From contig NC_081552.1 of NCBI RefSeq assembly GCF_963082655.1, positions 127,443,494 to 127,507,493 on the forward strand: DNA of 64,000 nt, read 5' to 3'. The notes beneath the pieces are model-generated. The model saw only the letters and a program-made list of their open reading frames with translations. It was not told where the DNA came from and did not search any database. Source of the DNA: Stomoxys calcitrans (lineage: Eukaryota > Arthropoda > Insecta > Diptera > Muscidae). Shown piece after piece: positions 23,676 to 34,694 of the stretch. Each line of letters opens with the position of its first letter. Within the stretch, counting starts at the first letter, position 1. Both the position numbers and the translations under genes were made by a program.

Positions 23676-24577
23676 TACGAGGGTTACCTTTTATATTTAG
23701 GGATTACAAAACACAAAAACAAATACTAAATACGCTTCTTCAGGTGTCGAAAAAGGATAACCTCTCATTTTATTTTTAACGTACGTGAATAAAAAGTAGT
23801 CATTCGGTGCCAAGTGAGGACTATATGGCGGGTGACTCATCAAATCGATGGTTTGAATGCTCAAAAATGCAGTTGTTCATGCAATATTAAATGTATGCTG
23901 GTCCCACTAATGCCTAAGGTTGTCTCAATCTCAATATAGGTCACATGACGATCTTGCAATATCAGTTGGCATACAGCATCAATGGTTTTCGGAATAACAA
24001 CTGATTTTGGACGACCTTCACAAAATTCGTCTAGGAGTGAACTACAACATCGATTGAATTCATCATACCATCGATAAACACTGTTGACATTGACATTGTT
24101 GATGTATTCCTTTGGGTTCATGTAAATCGTACCAGTTGTCAACAATGCGAACCAAATGTCAAAACCAGTCTCTTGATAATTTGCTTTCGATCGGTCGGAC
24201 CTTCACGAAATTCGTCTTGGAGTGAACTACGACCTCGGTTAATGCATCATACGATCGATAAGCACTGTTCCTTGATGTAGTTTCATCGCCAAAAATTGAA
24301 TACGTTCATCGATGCACTGTTGTTGAGTTAATCCATGTCGAAAATTGTAAAAAATAATCGCACGAAAATGTTCACGATTTAATTCAATTTTTTGGGCGAG
24401 ATGAAACTTTTATTTGTGTTCTTTACAGTTACTTAAAGAACACAAATAGCGCTCGTATGTCAAAATGTTCTGAGTACGTATAACCTCAAAAATGTCACGC
24501 TTTGCGAAAGAGATGTCAGTTGGCGGAATGCAACACAAGGGTTGTCCAATCCCGAAATATAAAAGGCAACCCTCGTA
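23676..24577 (-). mobile_element. Mariner transposon, deleted and internally duplicated
   Basis: The left terminus TACGAGGGTTACC (23676-23701) and right terminus (inverse, 24551-24577) form a terminal inverted repeat of about 26 bp with two mismatches, including the TA target at both ends. On the minus strand, 23861-24145 encodes the DNA-binding half of a mariner transposase (NSVYRWYDEFN, then EGRPKSVV, RHVTYIEIETTLGISG). The catalytic half is deleted: total length is about 0.9 kb against about 1.3 kb for intact relatives. The 'ggacgaccttcacaaaattcgtct' segment occurs twice (24011-24085 and 24196-24269), about 15% diverged. Confidence 0.8.
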
Positions 24578-24806
24578 TCCCACGACTTCATATGTAATCA
24601 AAGTAGCAAAAAAAAAATTTAATCGTCATCCAGATGCAATGATTTTTGATTCTACTTAAAAAAAACTAATATGCTGAGGAGAAATAAAGAAATAATTCAG
24701 AATCTCTTTGGTTTCGAATAATCAAATCGCTCATGAGCTTTTGGTGCAGAGAAACCTAACACAAGTCAGTTTAAACGAAATTGAGCAACAAATCCGTTTT
24801 TTTTTT

Positions 24807-25290
24807 TTATATGGCAACTAAATACAGTCCAATCTGCATCGTAATTGGGCAAGATGTAAAGGCACCTAATATAACTTACTGTTTCGAATTCCAGTGAAAT
24901 CGGGAAAAAATGCGCCTTCTATGGGTGTGCAAGACCTTAATGTGGGAGATAGGTCTATACGGTACGGTATCGTGGGCCTAACGCAACTCAATGTACCAAA
25001 TATCGGGTAAAAAATTTGCCTTCTATGGCCCCGAGACCCTAATTCGGCAGATCGGTCTATATAGCAGCTATAACATATTCGGTTCTCTCATCAGGAGAAT
25101 TTATACAATAAGGATCAGTGAGCAAATTTCAACGAAATCGGCTAACAAATATGACTTTTGTGGGCTTAAAACCTCTAATCGGAAGATCGGTCTATATATG
25201 TAACTGCTATATCTAGTACGATCTGAGCTGGACCATATTCGGGTCGGATTTCGTATACCTAGACCCTAAATCGGCAGATCGGTTTACATT
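24807..25290 (-). mobile_element. Decayed A2-type HINE array
   Basis: Three to four units with 'agaccctaattcggcagatcggtctatatagcagctat'-type phrases. No termini remain. Confidence 0.55.
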
Positions 25291-25765
25291 AACAGCAGGT
25301 TCACATTAACAATGAAAAATACCCAAGATAAGAGCTGCCTTGAAAAATTCTAGCTCGAGTTAGGAAAGAGGTATCGTTGTTCATTCATCATTTTTGCCTG
25401 CATGTTTTGGGGGAAAATTGGCTTGTCGAAAATCGGCAATATTTTATATACCAAAAATAAAACGAAAAAATTTCTAAAAATTTTTTGGAATGAGAAGATT
25501 TCTGGAATCCGTATTAATGTCTTGTTGCATTTGTGATAGTTTCAATAAAAAAAAAATGTATGTCAATATTTCTACTTTTTTTTGGCAGCTGGTTCTATTT
25601 ATGCCAAAATCATTAAATCCAACTGTCTTGGCTAAATGGTTATAAAATGAAAAAAAAATATATTTTGTTGTTGTAGGGGCTTATGAAATAAAAAGCTCTG
25701 TGTTAAAAATTTTTTAAATTCCAAATATTTGAAAAAATTGTTACGTCAATATAAATTCTTTAAAT
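25290..25765. other. No recognisable feature, AT-rich
   Basis: Homopolymer-rich intergenic-like sequence with no open frame of interest. Confidence 0.5.
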
Positions 25766-25990
25766 TATGAATATACTAGCATATTCCCGGTTGCTTCGCA
25801 GCACCCGAAGGCACACTCAATACCAAGGTGTAACTGTATCGCAATTCTAATAAATAGCTTTAGCCTTATCCGTAAAGAACGAACATTTTGAAAGTCTGAG
25901 TGCTTAAATGTACGAACTAGAAAAAATCCAAGTCGGCGGATAAATACTGTCAAGGTGTAACTGCATCTCTTAATGTAGCCATTGAGTGAA
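25766..25990. repeat. Two diverged units of a roughly 120-bp repeat
   Basis: 'aaggtgtaactgtatcgcaattctaa' at 25820 and 'aaggtgtaactgcatctcttaatgta' at 25953 mark two units that resemble the array at 29716-30258. A CTAGCATATTCCCGGTTGC stretch near 25780 resembles the inverse of the family B CTAG end. Confidence 0.4.
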
Positions 25991-26104
25991 GCGGACGTGT
26001 TTTTATTTCGCTCCTCAAAGAAAAAAAAATATATATATTCGTATCTCGGAATAGGTACTACCTATTACGAAAAAAATTTTAAAGCCTTTTGGAGTAGGCT
26101 AGAA

Positions 26105-26392
26105 ATGGACTCCAAAGACTCAACATCTGTAAACGAGAGTAATGCTTCAAGCGCACAACTAGTCGTCAGACCAATAAATGAGGAAGAGACGGATAAATCA
26201 GAGGGATGCACAGTTCGTCCCCTGCCTCTAAGTAAAGGTGGAGTTTCTGACTCGGATTCAGACAGCGAATGTGTCAATGAAACAGTCATCGCAGCCGAAT
26301 CGAGAGATGAGGGCATCGGGATGACAGCAGAAGTGAGCGATGGCTTTGCTAAGCTCACAAGCAGACCGAGGAAGCGATCCGGTGCACGATAA
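26105..26392 (+). pseudogene. LINE ORF1, N-terminal part
   Basis: It opens with ATG at 26105 (MDSKDSTSVNESNASS), the same MDSKD start as the ORF1 copy at about 11668. The segment is acidic and Ser-rich (SDSDSDSECVNE). It ends at a stop after 95 codons, and the homologous reading continues in other frames downstream, so one or more frameshifts separate it from the core at 26671. Confidence 0.55.
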
Positions 26393-26670
26393 AGCAGACA
26401 GAGGGGTATGTACTGGCAGCGTAATCGGGCGAAAGTGCAGGATGCTGGAAGGGATAGAACTGACATTCCAAATACTTTTACGGAAGCTGGAAAAAGAATC
26501 AGACCTCCCGAAGAGCATAACAATGCTGAAGAATAAAAAGAGCTCCCCGCTTTCAAGTACTCTGGGAAAACCAAGCCAGCCAACCCGCAATGGAGACTCC
26601 TGCGGAGGTAGACAAAGTTGGAACAGGAACGAAGTAAGCGCACACAGCCCCTGAGTCTTCATGGAGGACT

Positions 26671-27495
26671 GTGTCTTCCAAAAGGCCACAGCCTTCGCGG
26701 AAGGAGAAGATGGTCGCTGAGGATCTGGTTAACGATCGGATTATTGAACATGTGTGGAACTCTGTAGAGGGTCCACCCATACAATTGAAGAGCTGCGATT
26801 TTATAGGGGACATCTTTACGCTGCGCTTTGCGTCGGCGGAATATATTGATACCGTCAAACAGCTCGTCAGAGGTATTCACGCTCCCTGGGAGGGCGCAAA
26901 GCTTGACCTTATGAGAAAGGTGGATATCCCCCAGCTCACAAAGGCTACGGTCTTCATCAAGGAAGGGGGCAGTAGATTTTCGACGGAACGCATGTTAGGA
27001 TTCTTGGGCAAGCAAAACGAAGGTTTGGTCGCAGAGAAGTGGGAGGTCTTCCACAGGGAGGAGAAGGAGGAAAGAACTCCCTTTGTGGTTGGCATTGATC
27101 AAGTCTCCGTGACAAGTTTGGCTAAGACTAAAGGAATGGCGCACTACGGGAGCAAAGCTATCTTTTTCAAGATTTGGAAGGCTAGGATAGGCAGAAATAT
27201 TTGTTCTGCGACATCAAGCCGTGCAGTGGCAGGTGACTCAACACCGCCCAACAAACAGGGGGCCGACAACAAGACAATCACGGCATCTCTCAATATTGGA
27301 AAAACTAGGAGAAGCAATGATCCTAATACTAAAATATCAGGCAGTGCAGTGGCGAGAGACCCAACACAGACTAACAAACAGGAACCCGACGACAGACCCA
27401 TCACCGACTTAAAGATTCGGAATACTGGGACATGTAAAGATCCTAATATTGAAAGGAGAAGACTCAATGCAACCCAACGAAGAGGGAGCCGATGA
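26671..27495 (+). pseudogene. LINE ORF1 core, 274 codons open
   Basis: The longest open LINE frame in the window. The N-terminal 170 residues form a compact domain (GIHAPWEGAKLDLMRKVDIP, RMLGFLGKQNEGLVAEKW, VGIDQVSVTSL, AHYGSKAIFFK) that resembles the DUF4780-like domain found in ORF1 of some insect retrotransposons; that match is from memory. After about residue 180 the sequence becomes a set of repeats (TQTNKQEPDDRPIT-type) of about 40 residues. The real start is unclear because upstream frames are broken. Confidence 0.5.
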
Positions 27496-27720
27496 TGGCA
27501 GCATCACCTACTCCCAAGAAGCCAATTTACTTATGATTTGGAAGGCTAAAATAGGCAAAGATCCTAGTATTGATACACCAGGCAAAACAGAGAATGGAAA
27601 CCCAATAAAGCTTAACCAACAGGGATCCGACGATGGAACCATTACCGACTTTATAAAAGTCGGAAGACTACATCAGCCAGTGCAGTGACAGGAAACTCAA
27701 TGCAGTCTAAAGAACGGGGA
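27224..27720 (+). repeat. Tandem repeats in LINE ORF1, about 120-130 bp unit
   Basis: Units marked by 'gcagtggcaggtgactcaac', 'aacaaacaggg', 'ccgacgacag' and 'gatcctaatatt' recur about four times, with frame changes between units. Related units at 59195-59246 and 60043-60130 belong to another copy of the same LINE. Confidence 0.6.
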
Positions 27721-27799
27721 GCAGACGCTAAGACAGGGAGACGGTGGGGCATATCTGGCATCACTTTATCTGCCTTGCGACTCTCCGACACCGCCACCC

Positions 27800-28070
27800 A
27801 CGTCGGAACTGCAACGGCTGGTGAGGCAAGCAAAACAGACAGGAAACGAGGTACTAGTAGGGTGCGATGCGAACTCTCATCATATTTTGTGGGGTAGCAA
27901 CAACACTAATAAGCGGGGCCAAGCCCTGGCACAATTCTTGAATACTAACGACCTAATAACACTTAATATTGGTAACACCGCTACCTTTGTTAATAGGATT
28001 AGGGAGGAGGTATTAGATGTGACAATATGTTCGGAAATCTGATCGATGACCATCGCTACATTTGTTTTGG
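27800..28070 (+). pseudogene. LINE endonuclease C-terminal segment
   Basis: It reads NEVLVGCDANSHHILWGSNN, then KRGQALAQFLNTNDL and FVNRIREEVLDVTICS. GCDANSHH-type and D(V/I)T-type motifs are the metal- and phosphate-contacting blocks of APE-like LINE endonucleases. The N-terminal half with the catalytic Glu is absent. The same segment recurs at 60430-60640. Confidence 0.65.
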
Positions 28071-28223
28071 AATAGCACGGCCAGCGCCGAATCCGATAAG
28101 CTTCCGGAATAAGTTGAAAACCTACTGGACAAATTTCGGAAGGCTACTCAGAAGAAGACTTGGGCAAGATAATTTATAATTGTCCAAGCATAGAAGAGAT
28201 TAACGATTAACGAAGATAGTTGT

Positions 28224-29072
28224 TTGATTCGCAATATTGGGAAAGAGGTCCGCAGATTTTTTAACAGAGCAGAGACAATGGAGGACGTTTTAAGGCTTTT
28301 GATGAAAACCCATTTTCCACACGATACGACGGGACTCACGGAGACACCGAAATCTTGGAATGATGACGTTGATCGATGGTTTATAATAACGGGATTTATG
28401 GTGAAGGAATCCTTGAGGAGCCTCAAACTATTTAAGTCACACGGACCTTATGGAATATTTCCGGCGTTACTACAGAAAGAGGCAGACTATCTGGCGCCTC
28501 GTCTGGCCAAAATTTTCACAGCGTGCCAAGGACTATCATATACTCCGAAAACCTCGCAGGAGGCAAGGGTGGTGTTTACACCTAAGCCCGGCAAGGCATG
28601 TTATGCTACACCAATGGCCTACAGACCCATAAGCCTTATGTCCTTTCTACTCAAAACCATGGAACGTATTGTGGACACCATGATAAAGAGTATGACATTC
28701 AGCGAACTGCTCAAATACAAACAGCATGCCTATGCCAAGAGAAGGTCGGTAAAGACTGCCCTGCACTAGGTTGTGCATAAAATAGAAGAATCCTTCGATG
28801 GCAAAACGAACACACTGGCCGTATGCATTGACATCAGTGTGCGCGGAGCGACACGAAGGAAGACGAAGGTGGGTGAATTTAACGCACCACGTTTCAATAA
28901 GACGATTTCGATATCTGACAAGGTCAAATACTTAGGTGTGATCTTGGACAGGAAACTGAATTGGAAGTGTCACATTCAGGAGCGTACTGAGAAGAATCAC
29001 AGATGTTGGGCACTATGTAGACGGGCCGTAGGCTCGAAATGGGGCCTGAATACGTGGATAGTTCGTGATTAG
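28224..29072 (+). pseudogene. LINE reverse transcriptase with catalytic deletion
   Basis: Motifs visible in order are PYGIFPALLQKEADYLAP, EARVVFTPKPGKACYATP and YRPISLMSFLLKTMERIVD. At about 28830, just after CIDI (the strand carrying the first catalytic Asp in RT), the reading jumps to KVKYLGVILDRKLNWKCHI, which is in the thumb. The deletion removes the YxDD motif. The copy at 45269-45560 retains the region just after the junction (EGAFSDVRADTLIQSLDQYR), which shows what was lost here. Confidence 0.65.
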
Positions 29073-29570
29073 ACCAATACTTACTTACGCCTCAGTAGTT
29101 TGGTGGATTGCTATGGAGAAAAAGTGCAATATAAGGACCATACAACAGGTTCAGAGAACATGTTGTCTTGGCATAAGCTGAGCGATGAGGACCACGTCCA
29201 CTAGGGCACTGAAGACTATTCTAGATATCCGACCCATTGACATACAGATTAAGTGTGAGGCAGCCATTATGGCTATGAGAATTAAGGCGATGGGAGAATG
29301 GATTGAGGATGGGAGCAGCTCATACCATCGCGGTATAATCGAGGCGACCATAGGAAACCTGGAAGAAAGGGGAGAGGTTTCCTATCGGATACCTGAGATG
29401 AACCTTAAAGTCGAGTGCGACGCACTGCTGCAGTGAAGGCCAGAGGACTGCCGTCAATAACTTGGTTAACCCGAAGCCCTTTGGGTCGACGCAGTCCGAG
29501 TTAAGGAAGTGGGCGACGAATGCGCATGCAACATTGTGGAAGAGGGAAATGGATTTTGTAAGTAACACGG

Positions 29571-29715
29571 AATTCCTAACTTAAAATTTTCTTTTTAGAG
29601 GTCACTTTATAGTTTTTAGAGCACACAACAAGCCGATTACTGGCTTAGGTGTATGTCCATAGTGGCATGGGGCAGATTAATATCTGCACCCTCTTTCCAA
29701 CCTCACCTAACTTAA
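29571..29715 (+). mobile_element. LINE 3' UTR
   Basis: 'gattactggcttaggtgtatgtccatagtggcat' is shared with the reverse of 11888-12010 and with 63177-63300. It ends in a CCAACCTCACCTAACTTAAC run. Position about 29596 is the uninterrupted equivalent of the HINE insertion site at 62191. Confidence 0.65.
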
Positions 29716-30258
29716 CTGCATCGCAATTTTAAGATATTTTGCTTAATCCGTAAATAAAGTACCATTTTGTACAAATATACAAAATGGTACTTTACAGATG
29801 TACAGATTTCAAAACAGTCTTCTAGTTAACCTTTGCATACTGCCAAGATGTACCTGTATCCCTAATTTCACAGATGTAGCTCAATCTGCAAAAAGTACCT
29901 CTTTTCAGCAACAAAATGAACAAATATCAATAAAATCTTCTAGTCGCTCGGTACATTGTGCCTAGATGGAACTGTATTCCAAATTTCAGAGCTGTAGCTC
30001 AATTCGTAAAGAAGGTGCCATATCGCAAATTTTAGTACCAAAATGTGCGAATATCAACAACATTTTCAAGTCGTCCGGTACATATTGCCAAGATGTGTCT
30101 GTATCCCAAATTTGAGATCTGTAGCTTAGTCTATAAAGAAGTACTAAATAGTACTAATTACAGTACTTAAGTACATTTTATTTTACTCCTGGTACGATTT
30201 CAACATTTCATATTTGGTACAACTTCCCCTTTATTTGTCAAGACATCGACCATTTGTA
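29716..30258. repeat. Diverged tandem repeat, about 115-120 bp unit
   Basis: 'gccaagatgtacctgtatccc', 'gcctagatggaactgtattcc' and 'gccaagatgtgtctgtatccc' mark three units at about 29840, 29960 and 30090, each with an 'agctgtagctcaat' block. The reverse complement resembles the array at 340-1150. Confidence 0.6.
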
Positions 30259-30266
30259 ACACTTTT

Positions 30267-30959
30267 TATACCCTCCACCATAGGATCGGGGTATACTAAT
30301 TTCGTCATTCTGTTTGTAACTACTCGAAATATTCGCCTGAGACCCCATAAAGTACATATATTCTTGATCGTTGCGACATTTTATGTCGATCTAGCCATGT
30401 CCGTCCGTCTGTCTGTCGAAAGCACAAATATTGAAATTTTGCACAAATGCTTTTTATTAGTGTAGGTCAGTTGGTATTGTAAATGGGCCATATCGGTCCA
30501 TGTTTTGATATAGCTGCCATATAAACCGATATGGATATCATAACAAAACACGTCGTGCAAAATTTCAACCCAATCGGATAAGAATTGCGCACTTTAGAGG
30601 CTCAAGAAGTCAAGACCCAAGATCGGTTTATATGGCAGCTATATCAAAACATGGACCGATATGGCTCATTTACAATACCAACCGACCTACACTAATAAGA
30701 AGTATTTGTGCAAAGTTTCAAGCGGCTAGCTTTACTCCTTCAGAAGTTAGCGTGCTTTCGACAGACAGACGGACGGACGGACGGACGGAAGGACGGACGG
30801 ACAGACGGAAGGACGGACGGACATGGCTAGATCGACATAAAATTTCACGACGATCAAGAATATATATACTTTATAGGGTCTCAGACGAATATTTCGAGTA
30901 GTTACAATCAGAATGACGAAATTAGTATACCCCCCATCTTATGGTGGAGGGTATAAAAA
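30267..30959. mobile_element. Head-to-head HINE foldback element
   Basis: Left arm 30267-30529 is an A1 TATACCC end in plus orientation; right arm about 30641-30959 is the same end in minus orientation, with about 110 bp of A1 unit between them. The hairpin/ACTTGTT end is absent on both sides. The (GACG)n tract is much longer in the right arm (30764-30822) than the matching tract in the left arm (30399-30416). Confidence 0.7.
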
Positions 30960-31318
30960 CTGCTGTACGCCTCTTTCCGCCGATGGTCGGAAGCATGCTG
31001 ACAGACTGAAGGTTGCCAGTAACGACTTTTGCCAAAGTTGTGAGGACTTTGAAGAAGAAGAGACTATAAAACATCTGCTGTGTGTGTGCCCCGCACTGGC
31101 AGTCAGAAGGAGTTCTACTTTAGGTTCTCATTTCTTGGAGAACTAGTCTGATATAGCGGATGTGAACACAAGTTGTTGGTCTTTTTAAAGCTATCTGGAT
31201 GATTCAACGGTGGGAACTAGAAAGTATCTTCCTTCTTCTGTTCCTGTGGTATCACAATGGACGAAAACGTCTAAATGAGTATGTTGGCAGACTGTCACTT
31301 TAAACTAACCTAACCTAG
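30959..31318 (+). pseudogene. LINE ORF2 C-terminus and 3' UTR
   Basis: It reads ADRLKVASNDFCQSC, then EEETIKHLLCVCPAL: a C-x2-C...H...C knuckle typical of the C-terminus of many LINE ORF2 proteins. It is followed by a SHFLEN tail and a 3' UTR ending AACTAACCTAACC. It is the better-preserved relative of 1-330 and is 5'-truncated by the HINE before it. Confidence 0.6.
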
Positions 31319-32203
31319 AATCAAAGTTTTGTAATTCGTAAAAATTGTTTTTGAGTTTTTAATATGGTACGCTGTTTACATATAATGTACATTATTCACA
31401 TGGTCACCAAGTTTCAACTTTAAAGTTCTTCTGTGCTAAAGCTGTTAAGAGCAAGCGTGGCAGGTAAATACAAGCAAGGAAATCTTTTTTAAATTAATGG
31501 TATGTTAACGGGACCAATATGCATTTATGCATTAACGGTTTAATATATATAATGATAATGCATTCTTAAACCACAAGCGGAGAATCAACAATTACAATTT
31601 GTCGCAAGTATAACCACTTCTCCATAATTTAATACAACAAACCACAACGTTCAAAACACTGTGCATCTAGATTTTCATTCGCAGCCACATAAATATGATG
31701 AAGCCACACACAGCGCTGATGGGTACTCGCTACCTGAGTTTAATCGGATTAGTTATCCCCACACATATCTTTGTTCTGTTGTGCGACCACCAGTCAAAAT
31801 GCCAGTCTTGTCTGAAGATTTTCCAAAAATCGAATGTTTCTGCTCGCACTACAAAGATTCGAGAACGTTAGAAAGCGGCCACTGTGAGCATTGCAGACAA
31901 CTCAAGGGTAGATAGGACTGCCAGATTCAATAGAACGTTTTATGTCATGTCATCGCATTAACCCGGTTTAGTCTTGAGATGGCCACCATTTGTTTTCCCA
32001 TGTTAGAGTAAAGAATGCCCATTCATGACTGCGAAGCAATTCGAGCACATTGTCATAATGAAGTGGACCAAGTCAGCTAGATCTGACAGTGTCGCTAGGT
32101 GTCCTGTGTATCGATGCTAATGTCTTATTTGTTAAGAGGTACACAGCCATATGCCATGTGCGTGCATGTTAAGCGATAACAAAGATGCTTGTTTTTAGCC
32201 TTT
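31319..32203. other. Unassigned sequence with one short open frame
   Basis: No repeat family is recognised. An 84-codon ATG frame at 31661-31915 (plus) ends CFCSHYKDSRTLESGHCEHC, with four Cys and two His spaced suggestively. It has no splice context I can identify and may be chance. This is one of the few stretches not explained by mobile elements. Confidence 0.3.
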
Positions 32204-33020
32204 TTACACCCACCACCATAGGATGGAGGTATACTAATATAGTCTTTCGGTTTGTAGCATCTCGAAATATTCGTCTAAGACCCCATAAAGTATAAATATT
32301 TTTGATCGTCTCGACGTTCTGAGTCGATCTGGTCATGTCCGTCCGTCTGTCGAAATCACGATAGAGGTCGAACGCGTAAAGCTATCAGCTTGAAATTTTG
32401 CACAGACATTTCTAATTGATGTAGGTCATTGGGGATTTCAAATAGGCCATATCGGTTCAGATTTAGATATAGCTCCCATATAAAACCGAAGCCGGAATTT
32501 TCATCCGATTTAGCTGAAATTTTGTAAGTAGTGATTTGCTATGACTTTCGGTAACTGTGCTTAGTATGGTCCAACTCGGTCTATATATAGCTCCCATATA
32601 AACCGACCTCCGGATTAGATTTCCTGAGCACTTACAAGCCGCAATTTTTGGGCAATTTGGCTGAAATTTTGAATGTAGTGTTCTATTAAGACTTCCAACA
32701 AGTATACCAAGTACAGTTCGGAGCGGTCTATAACATGATATAGCTCCCATATAAACCGATCTCCCGATTTGACTTCTTGAGCCCTACAAGCCACAATTTT
32801 TGTCCGATTTGACTAAAATTTTGCATGTCGTGTTCCTTTATGACCGCCAACAACTGTGCCATGTACGGTCCAAATCGGTCTATAACCTGATATAGCTAAC
32901 ATAGAAACCGACCTCCCGATTTGACTGAGTTGGCTGAAATTTTGCATGCGGTGTTCTGTTACGGCTTCCAGAAACGGAGCCAAATTTTGTCCAAATCAGT
33001 CTAATATAGCTCCTCTCTCG
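32204..33020 (+). mobile_element. HINE element, third subfamily, right end lost
   Basis: It starts TACACCCACCACCATAGGATGG, intermediate between A1 and A2. The CCCCATAAAGTATAAATATT and GTCGATCTGGTCATGTCCGT blocks follow, then four units with 'gatatagctcccatataaaccga'. It fades out near 33020, before the hairpin end. Confidence 0.6.
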
Positions 33021-33062
33021 ATCATCATTGTTCGGTTCCTAGAAGAAGTAGAATGAAGTGCA

Positions 33063-34690
33063 AACAAGTAAAAGCGTGCTTAGTTCGGCCGGGCCGAATC
33101 TTATATACCCTCCACCATGGATCGCATTTGTCAAGTTCTTTTCCCGGCATCTCTTCTTAGGCAAAAAAGGATATAAGAAAAGAGTTACTCTGCTATTAAA
33201 ACGATATCAAGATATGGTCCGGTTCGGACCAAAATTAAATTATATGTTGCGTTAAGAATTGCGCCCATTGGGGCTCCCGAAGTAAAATAGAGAGAACGAT
33301 TTATATGGGATCTGTATCGGGCTATAGACCGATTCAGACCATAATAAACACGTTTGTTGATGGTCATGAGAGGATCCAACGTACAAAATTTCAGGCATAT
33401 CGGATAATAATTGCGACCTCTAGGGGTCAAGAAGTCAAGATCCCAGATCGGTTTATATGGCAGCTATATCAGGTTATAAACCGATTTGAACCTTATTTGA
33501 TCCAGTTGTTGAAAGTAAAAATAAAATACGTCATGCAAAATTTCAGCCAAATCGGATAGAAATTGCGCCCTCTAGAAGCTCAAGAAATCAAATCCCCAGA
33601 TCTGTTTATATGACAGCTATATCAGTTTATGAACCGATTTGAACCATACTTGGCACAGTTGTTGGATATCATAACGAAATACTTCGTGCAAAAATTCATT
33701 CAAATCGGATAAGAATTGTGCCCTCTAGAGGGTCAAGAAGTCAAGACCCAAGATCGGTTTATATGGTAGCTATATCAGGTTATGGACCGATTAGAACCAT
33801 ACTTGGCACAGTTGTTGGGTATCATAACAAAACACGTCGTGCGAAATTCCATTCCAATCGGATAAGAATTGCGCATTCTAGAGGCTCAAGAAGTCAAGAC
33901 CCATGATCGGTTTATATGGTAGCTATATCTGGTTATGGACCGATTTGAACCATACTTGGCACTGTTGTTGGATATAATAAGAAAACACGTCGTGCGAAAT
34001 TTCATTTCAATCGGATAAGAATTGCGCACTCTAGAGGCTCAAGAAGTCAAGACCCAAGATCGGTTTATATGGCAGCTATATCAGGTTATGGACCGATTTG
34101 AACCATACTTGGCACAGTTGTTGGATATCATAACAAAACACGTTGTGCAAAATTTCATTCTGATCGGATAAGAATTGCGCACGCTAGAGGCTCAAGAAGT
34201 CAAGACCCAAGATCGGTTTATATGGCAGCTATATCAGGTTATGAACCGATTTGAACCATACTTGGCACAGTTGTTGGATATCATAGCAAAACACGTCATG
34301 CAAAATTTCGTTCCAATCGGATAAGAATTTCGCACTCTACAGGCTCAAGAAGTCAAGACCCAAGATCGGTTTATATGGCAGCTATATCAAAACATGGACC
34401 GATATGGCCCATTTACAATACCAACCGACCTACACTAATAAGAAGTATTTGTGCAAAATTTCAAGCGGCTAGCTTTACTCCTTCGGAAGTTAGCGTGCTT
34501 TCGACAGACAGACGGACGGACGGACGGACGGACGGACGGACAGACGGACGGACATGGCTAGATCGACATAAAATGTCACGACGATCAAGAATATATATAC
34601 TTTATGGGGTCTCAGACGAATATTTCGAGTAGTTACAAACAGAATGACGAAATTAGTATACCCCCCATCTTATGGTGGAGGGTATAAAAA
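33063..34690 (-). mobile_element. HINE element, subfamily A1, full length
   Basis: The hairpin TTCGGCCGGGCCGAA is at 33084-33098. The sub-terminal motif TATACCCTCCACCAT at 33104-33118 is matched in inverse at 34672-34686. Nine or so units of about 153 bp, a (GACG)n tract at 34504-34555 and the GTATAAAAA end complete it. It is the best A1 reference. The LTR retrovirus inserted 4 bp past its right end. Confidence 0.75.
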
Positions 34691-34694
34691 TATA
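34691..34694. repeat. Target-site duplication TATA (left)
   Basis: It matches TATA at 41945-41948. Four-base duplications at TATA-like sites are usual for gypsy-type integrases. Confidence 0.85.

Larger units (their letters stand above)
26080..29715 (+). mobile_element. LOA/I-like LINE, long but dead copy
   Basis: It is laid out as ORF1 (26105-27700), endonuclease C-terminus (27800-28050), RT (28400-28830), thumb and connection (28850-29440) and 3' UTR (29571-29715). The endonuclease N-terminal half is missing. The RT is cut by a deletion that removes the catalytic YxDD region. The same 3' UTR occurs at 11888-12076 and 63177-63300. The clade is judged from motif style only. Confidence 0.65.

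Noticed and set aside
26065..26643. 192-codon minus-strand frame
   Set aside because: Antisense of LINE ORF1; Ser/Leu-rich by mirror of the Glu/Lys/Ser-rich sense strand.
33305..34632. Recurrent open frames such as MAAISKHGPIWPIYNTNRPT in many places
   Set aside because: They are translations of the HINE tandem units; the same DNA repeats in other frames with stops, and the frames start and stop with the array, not with gene signals.
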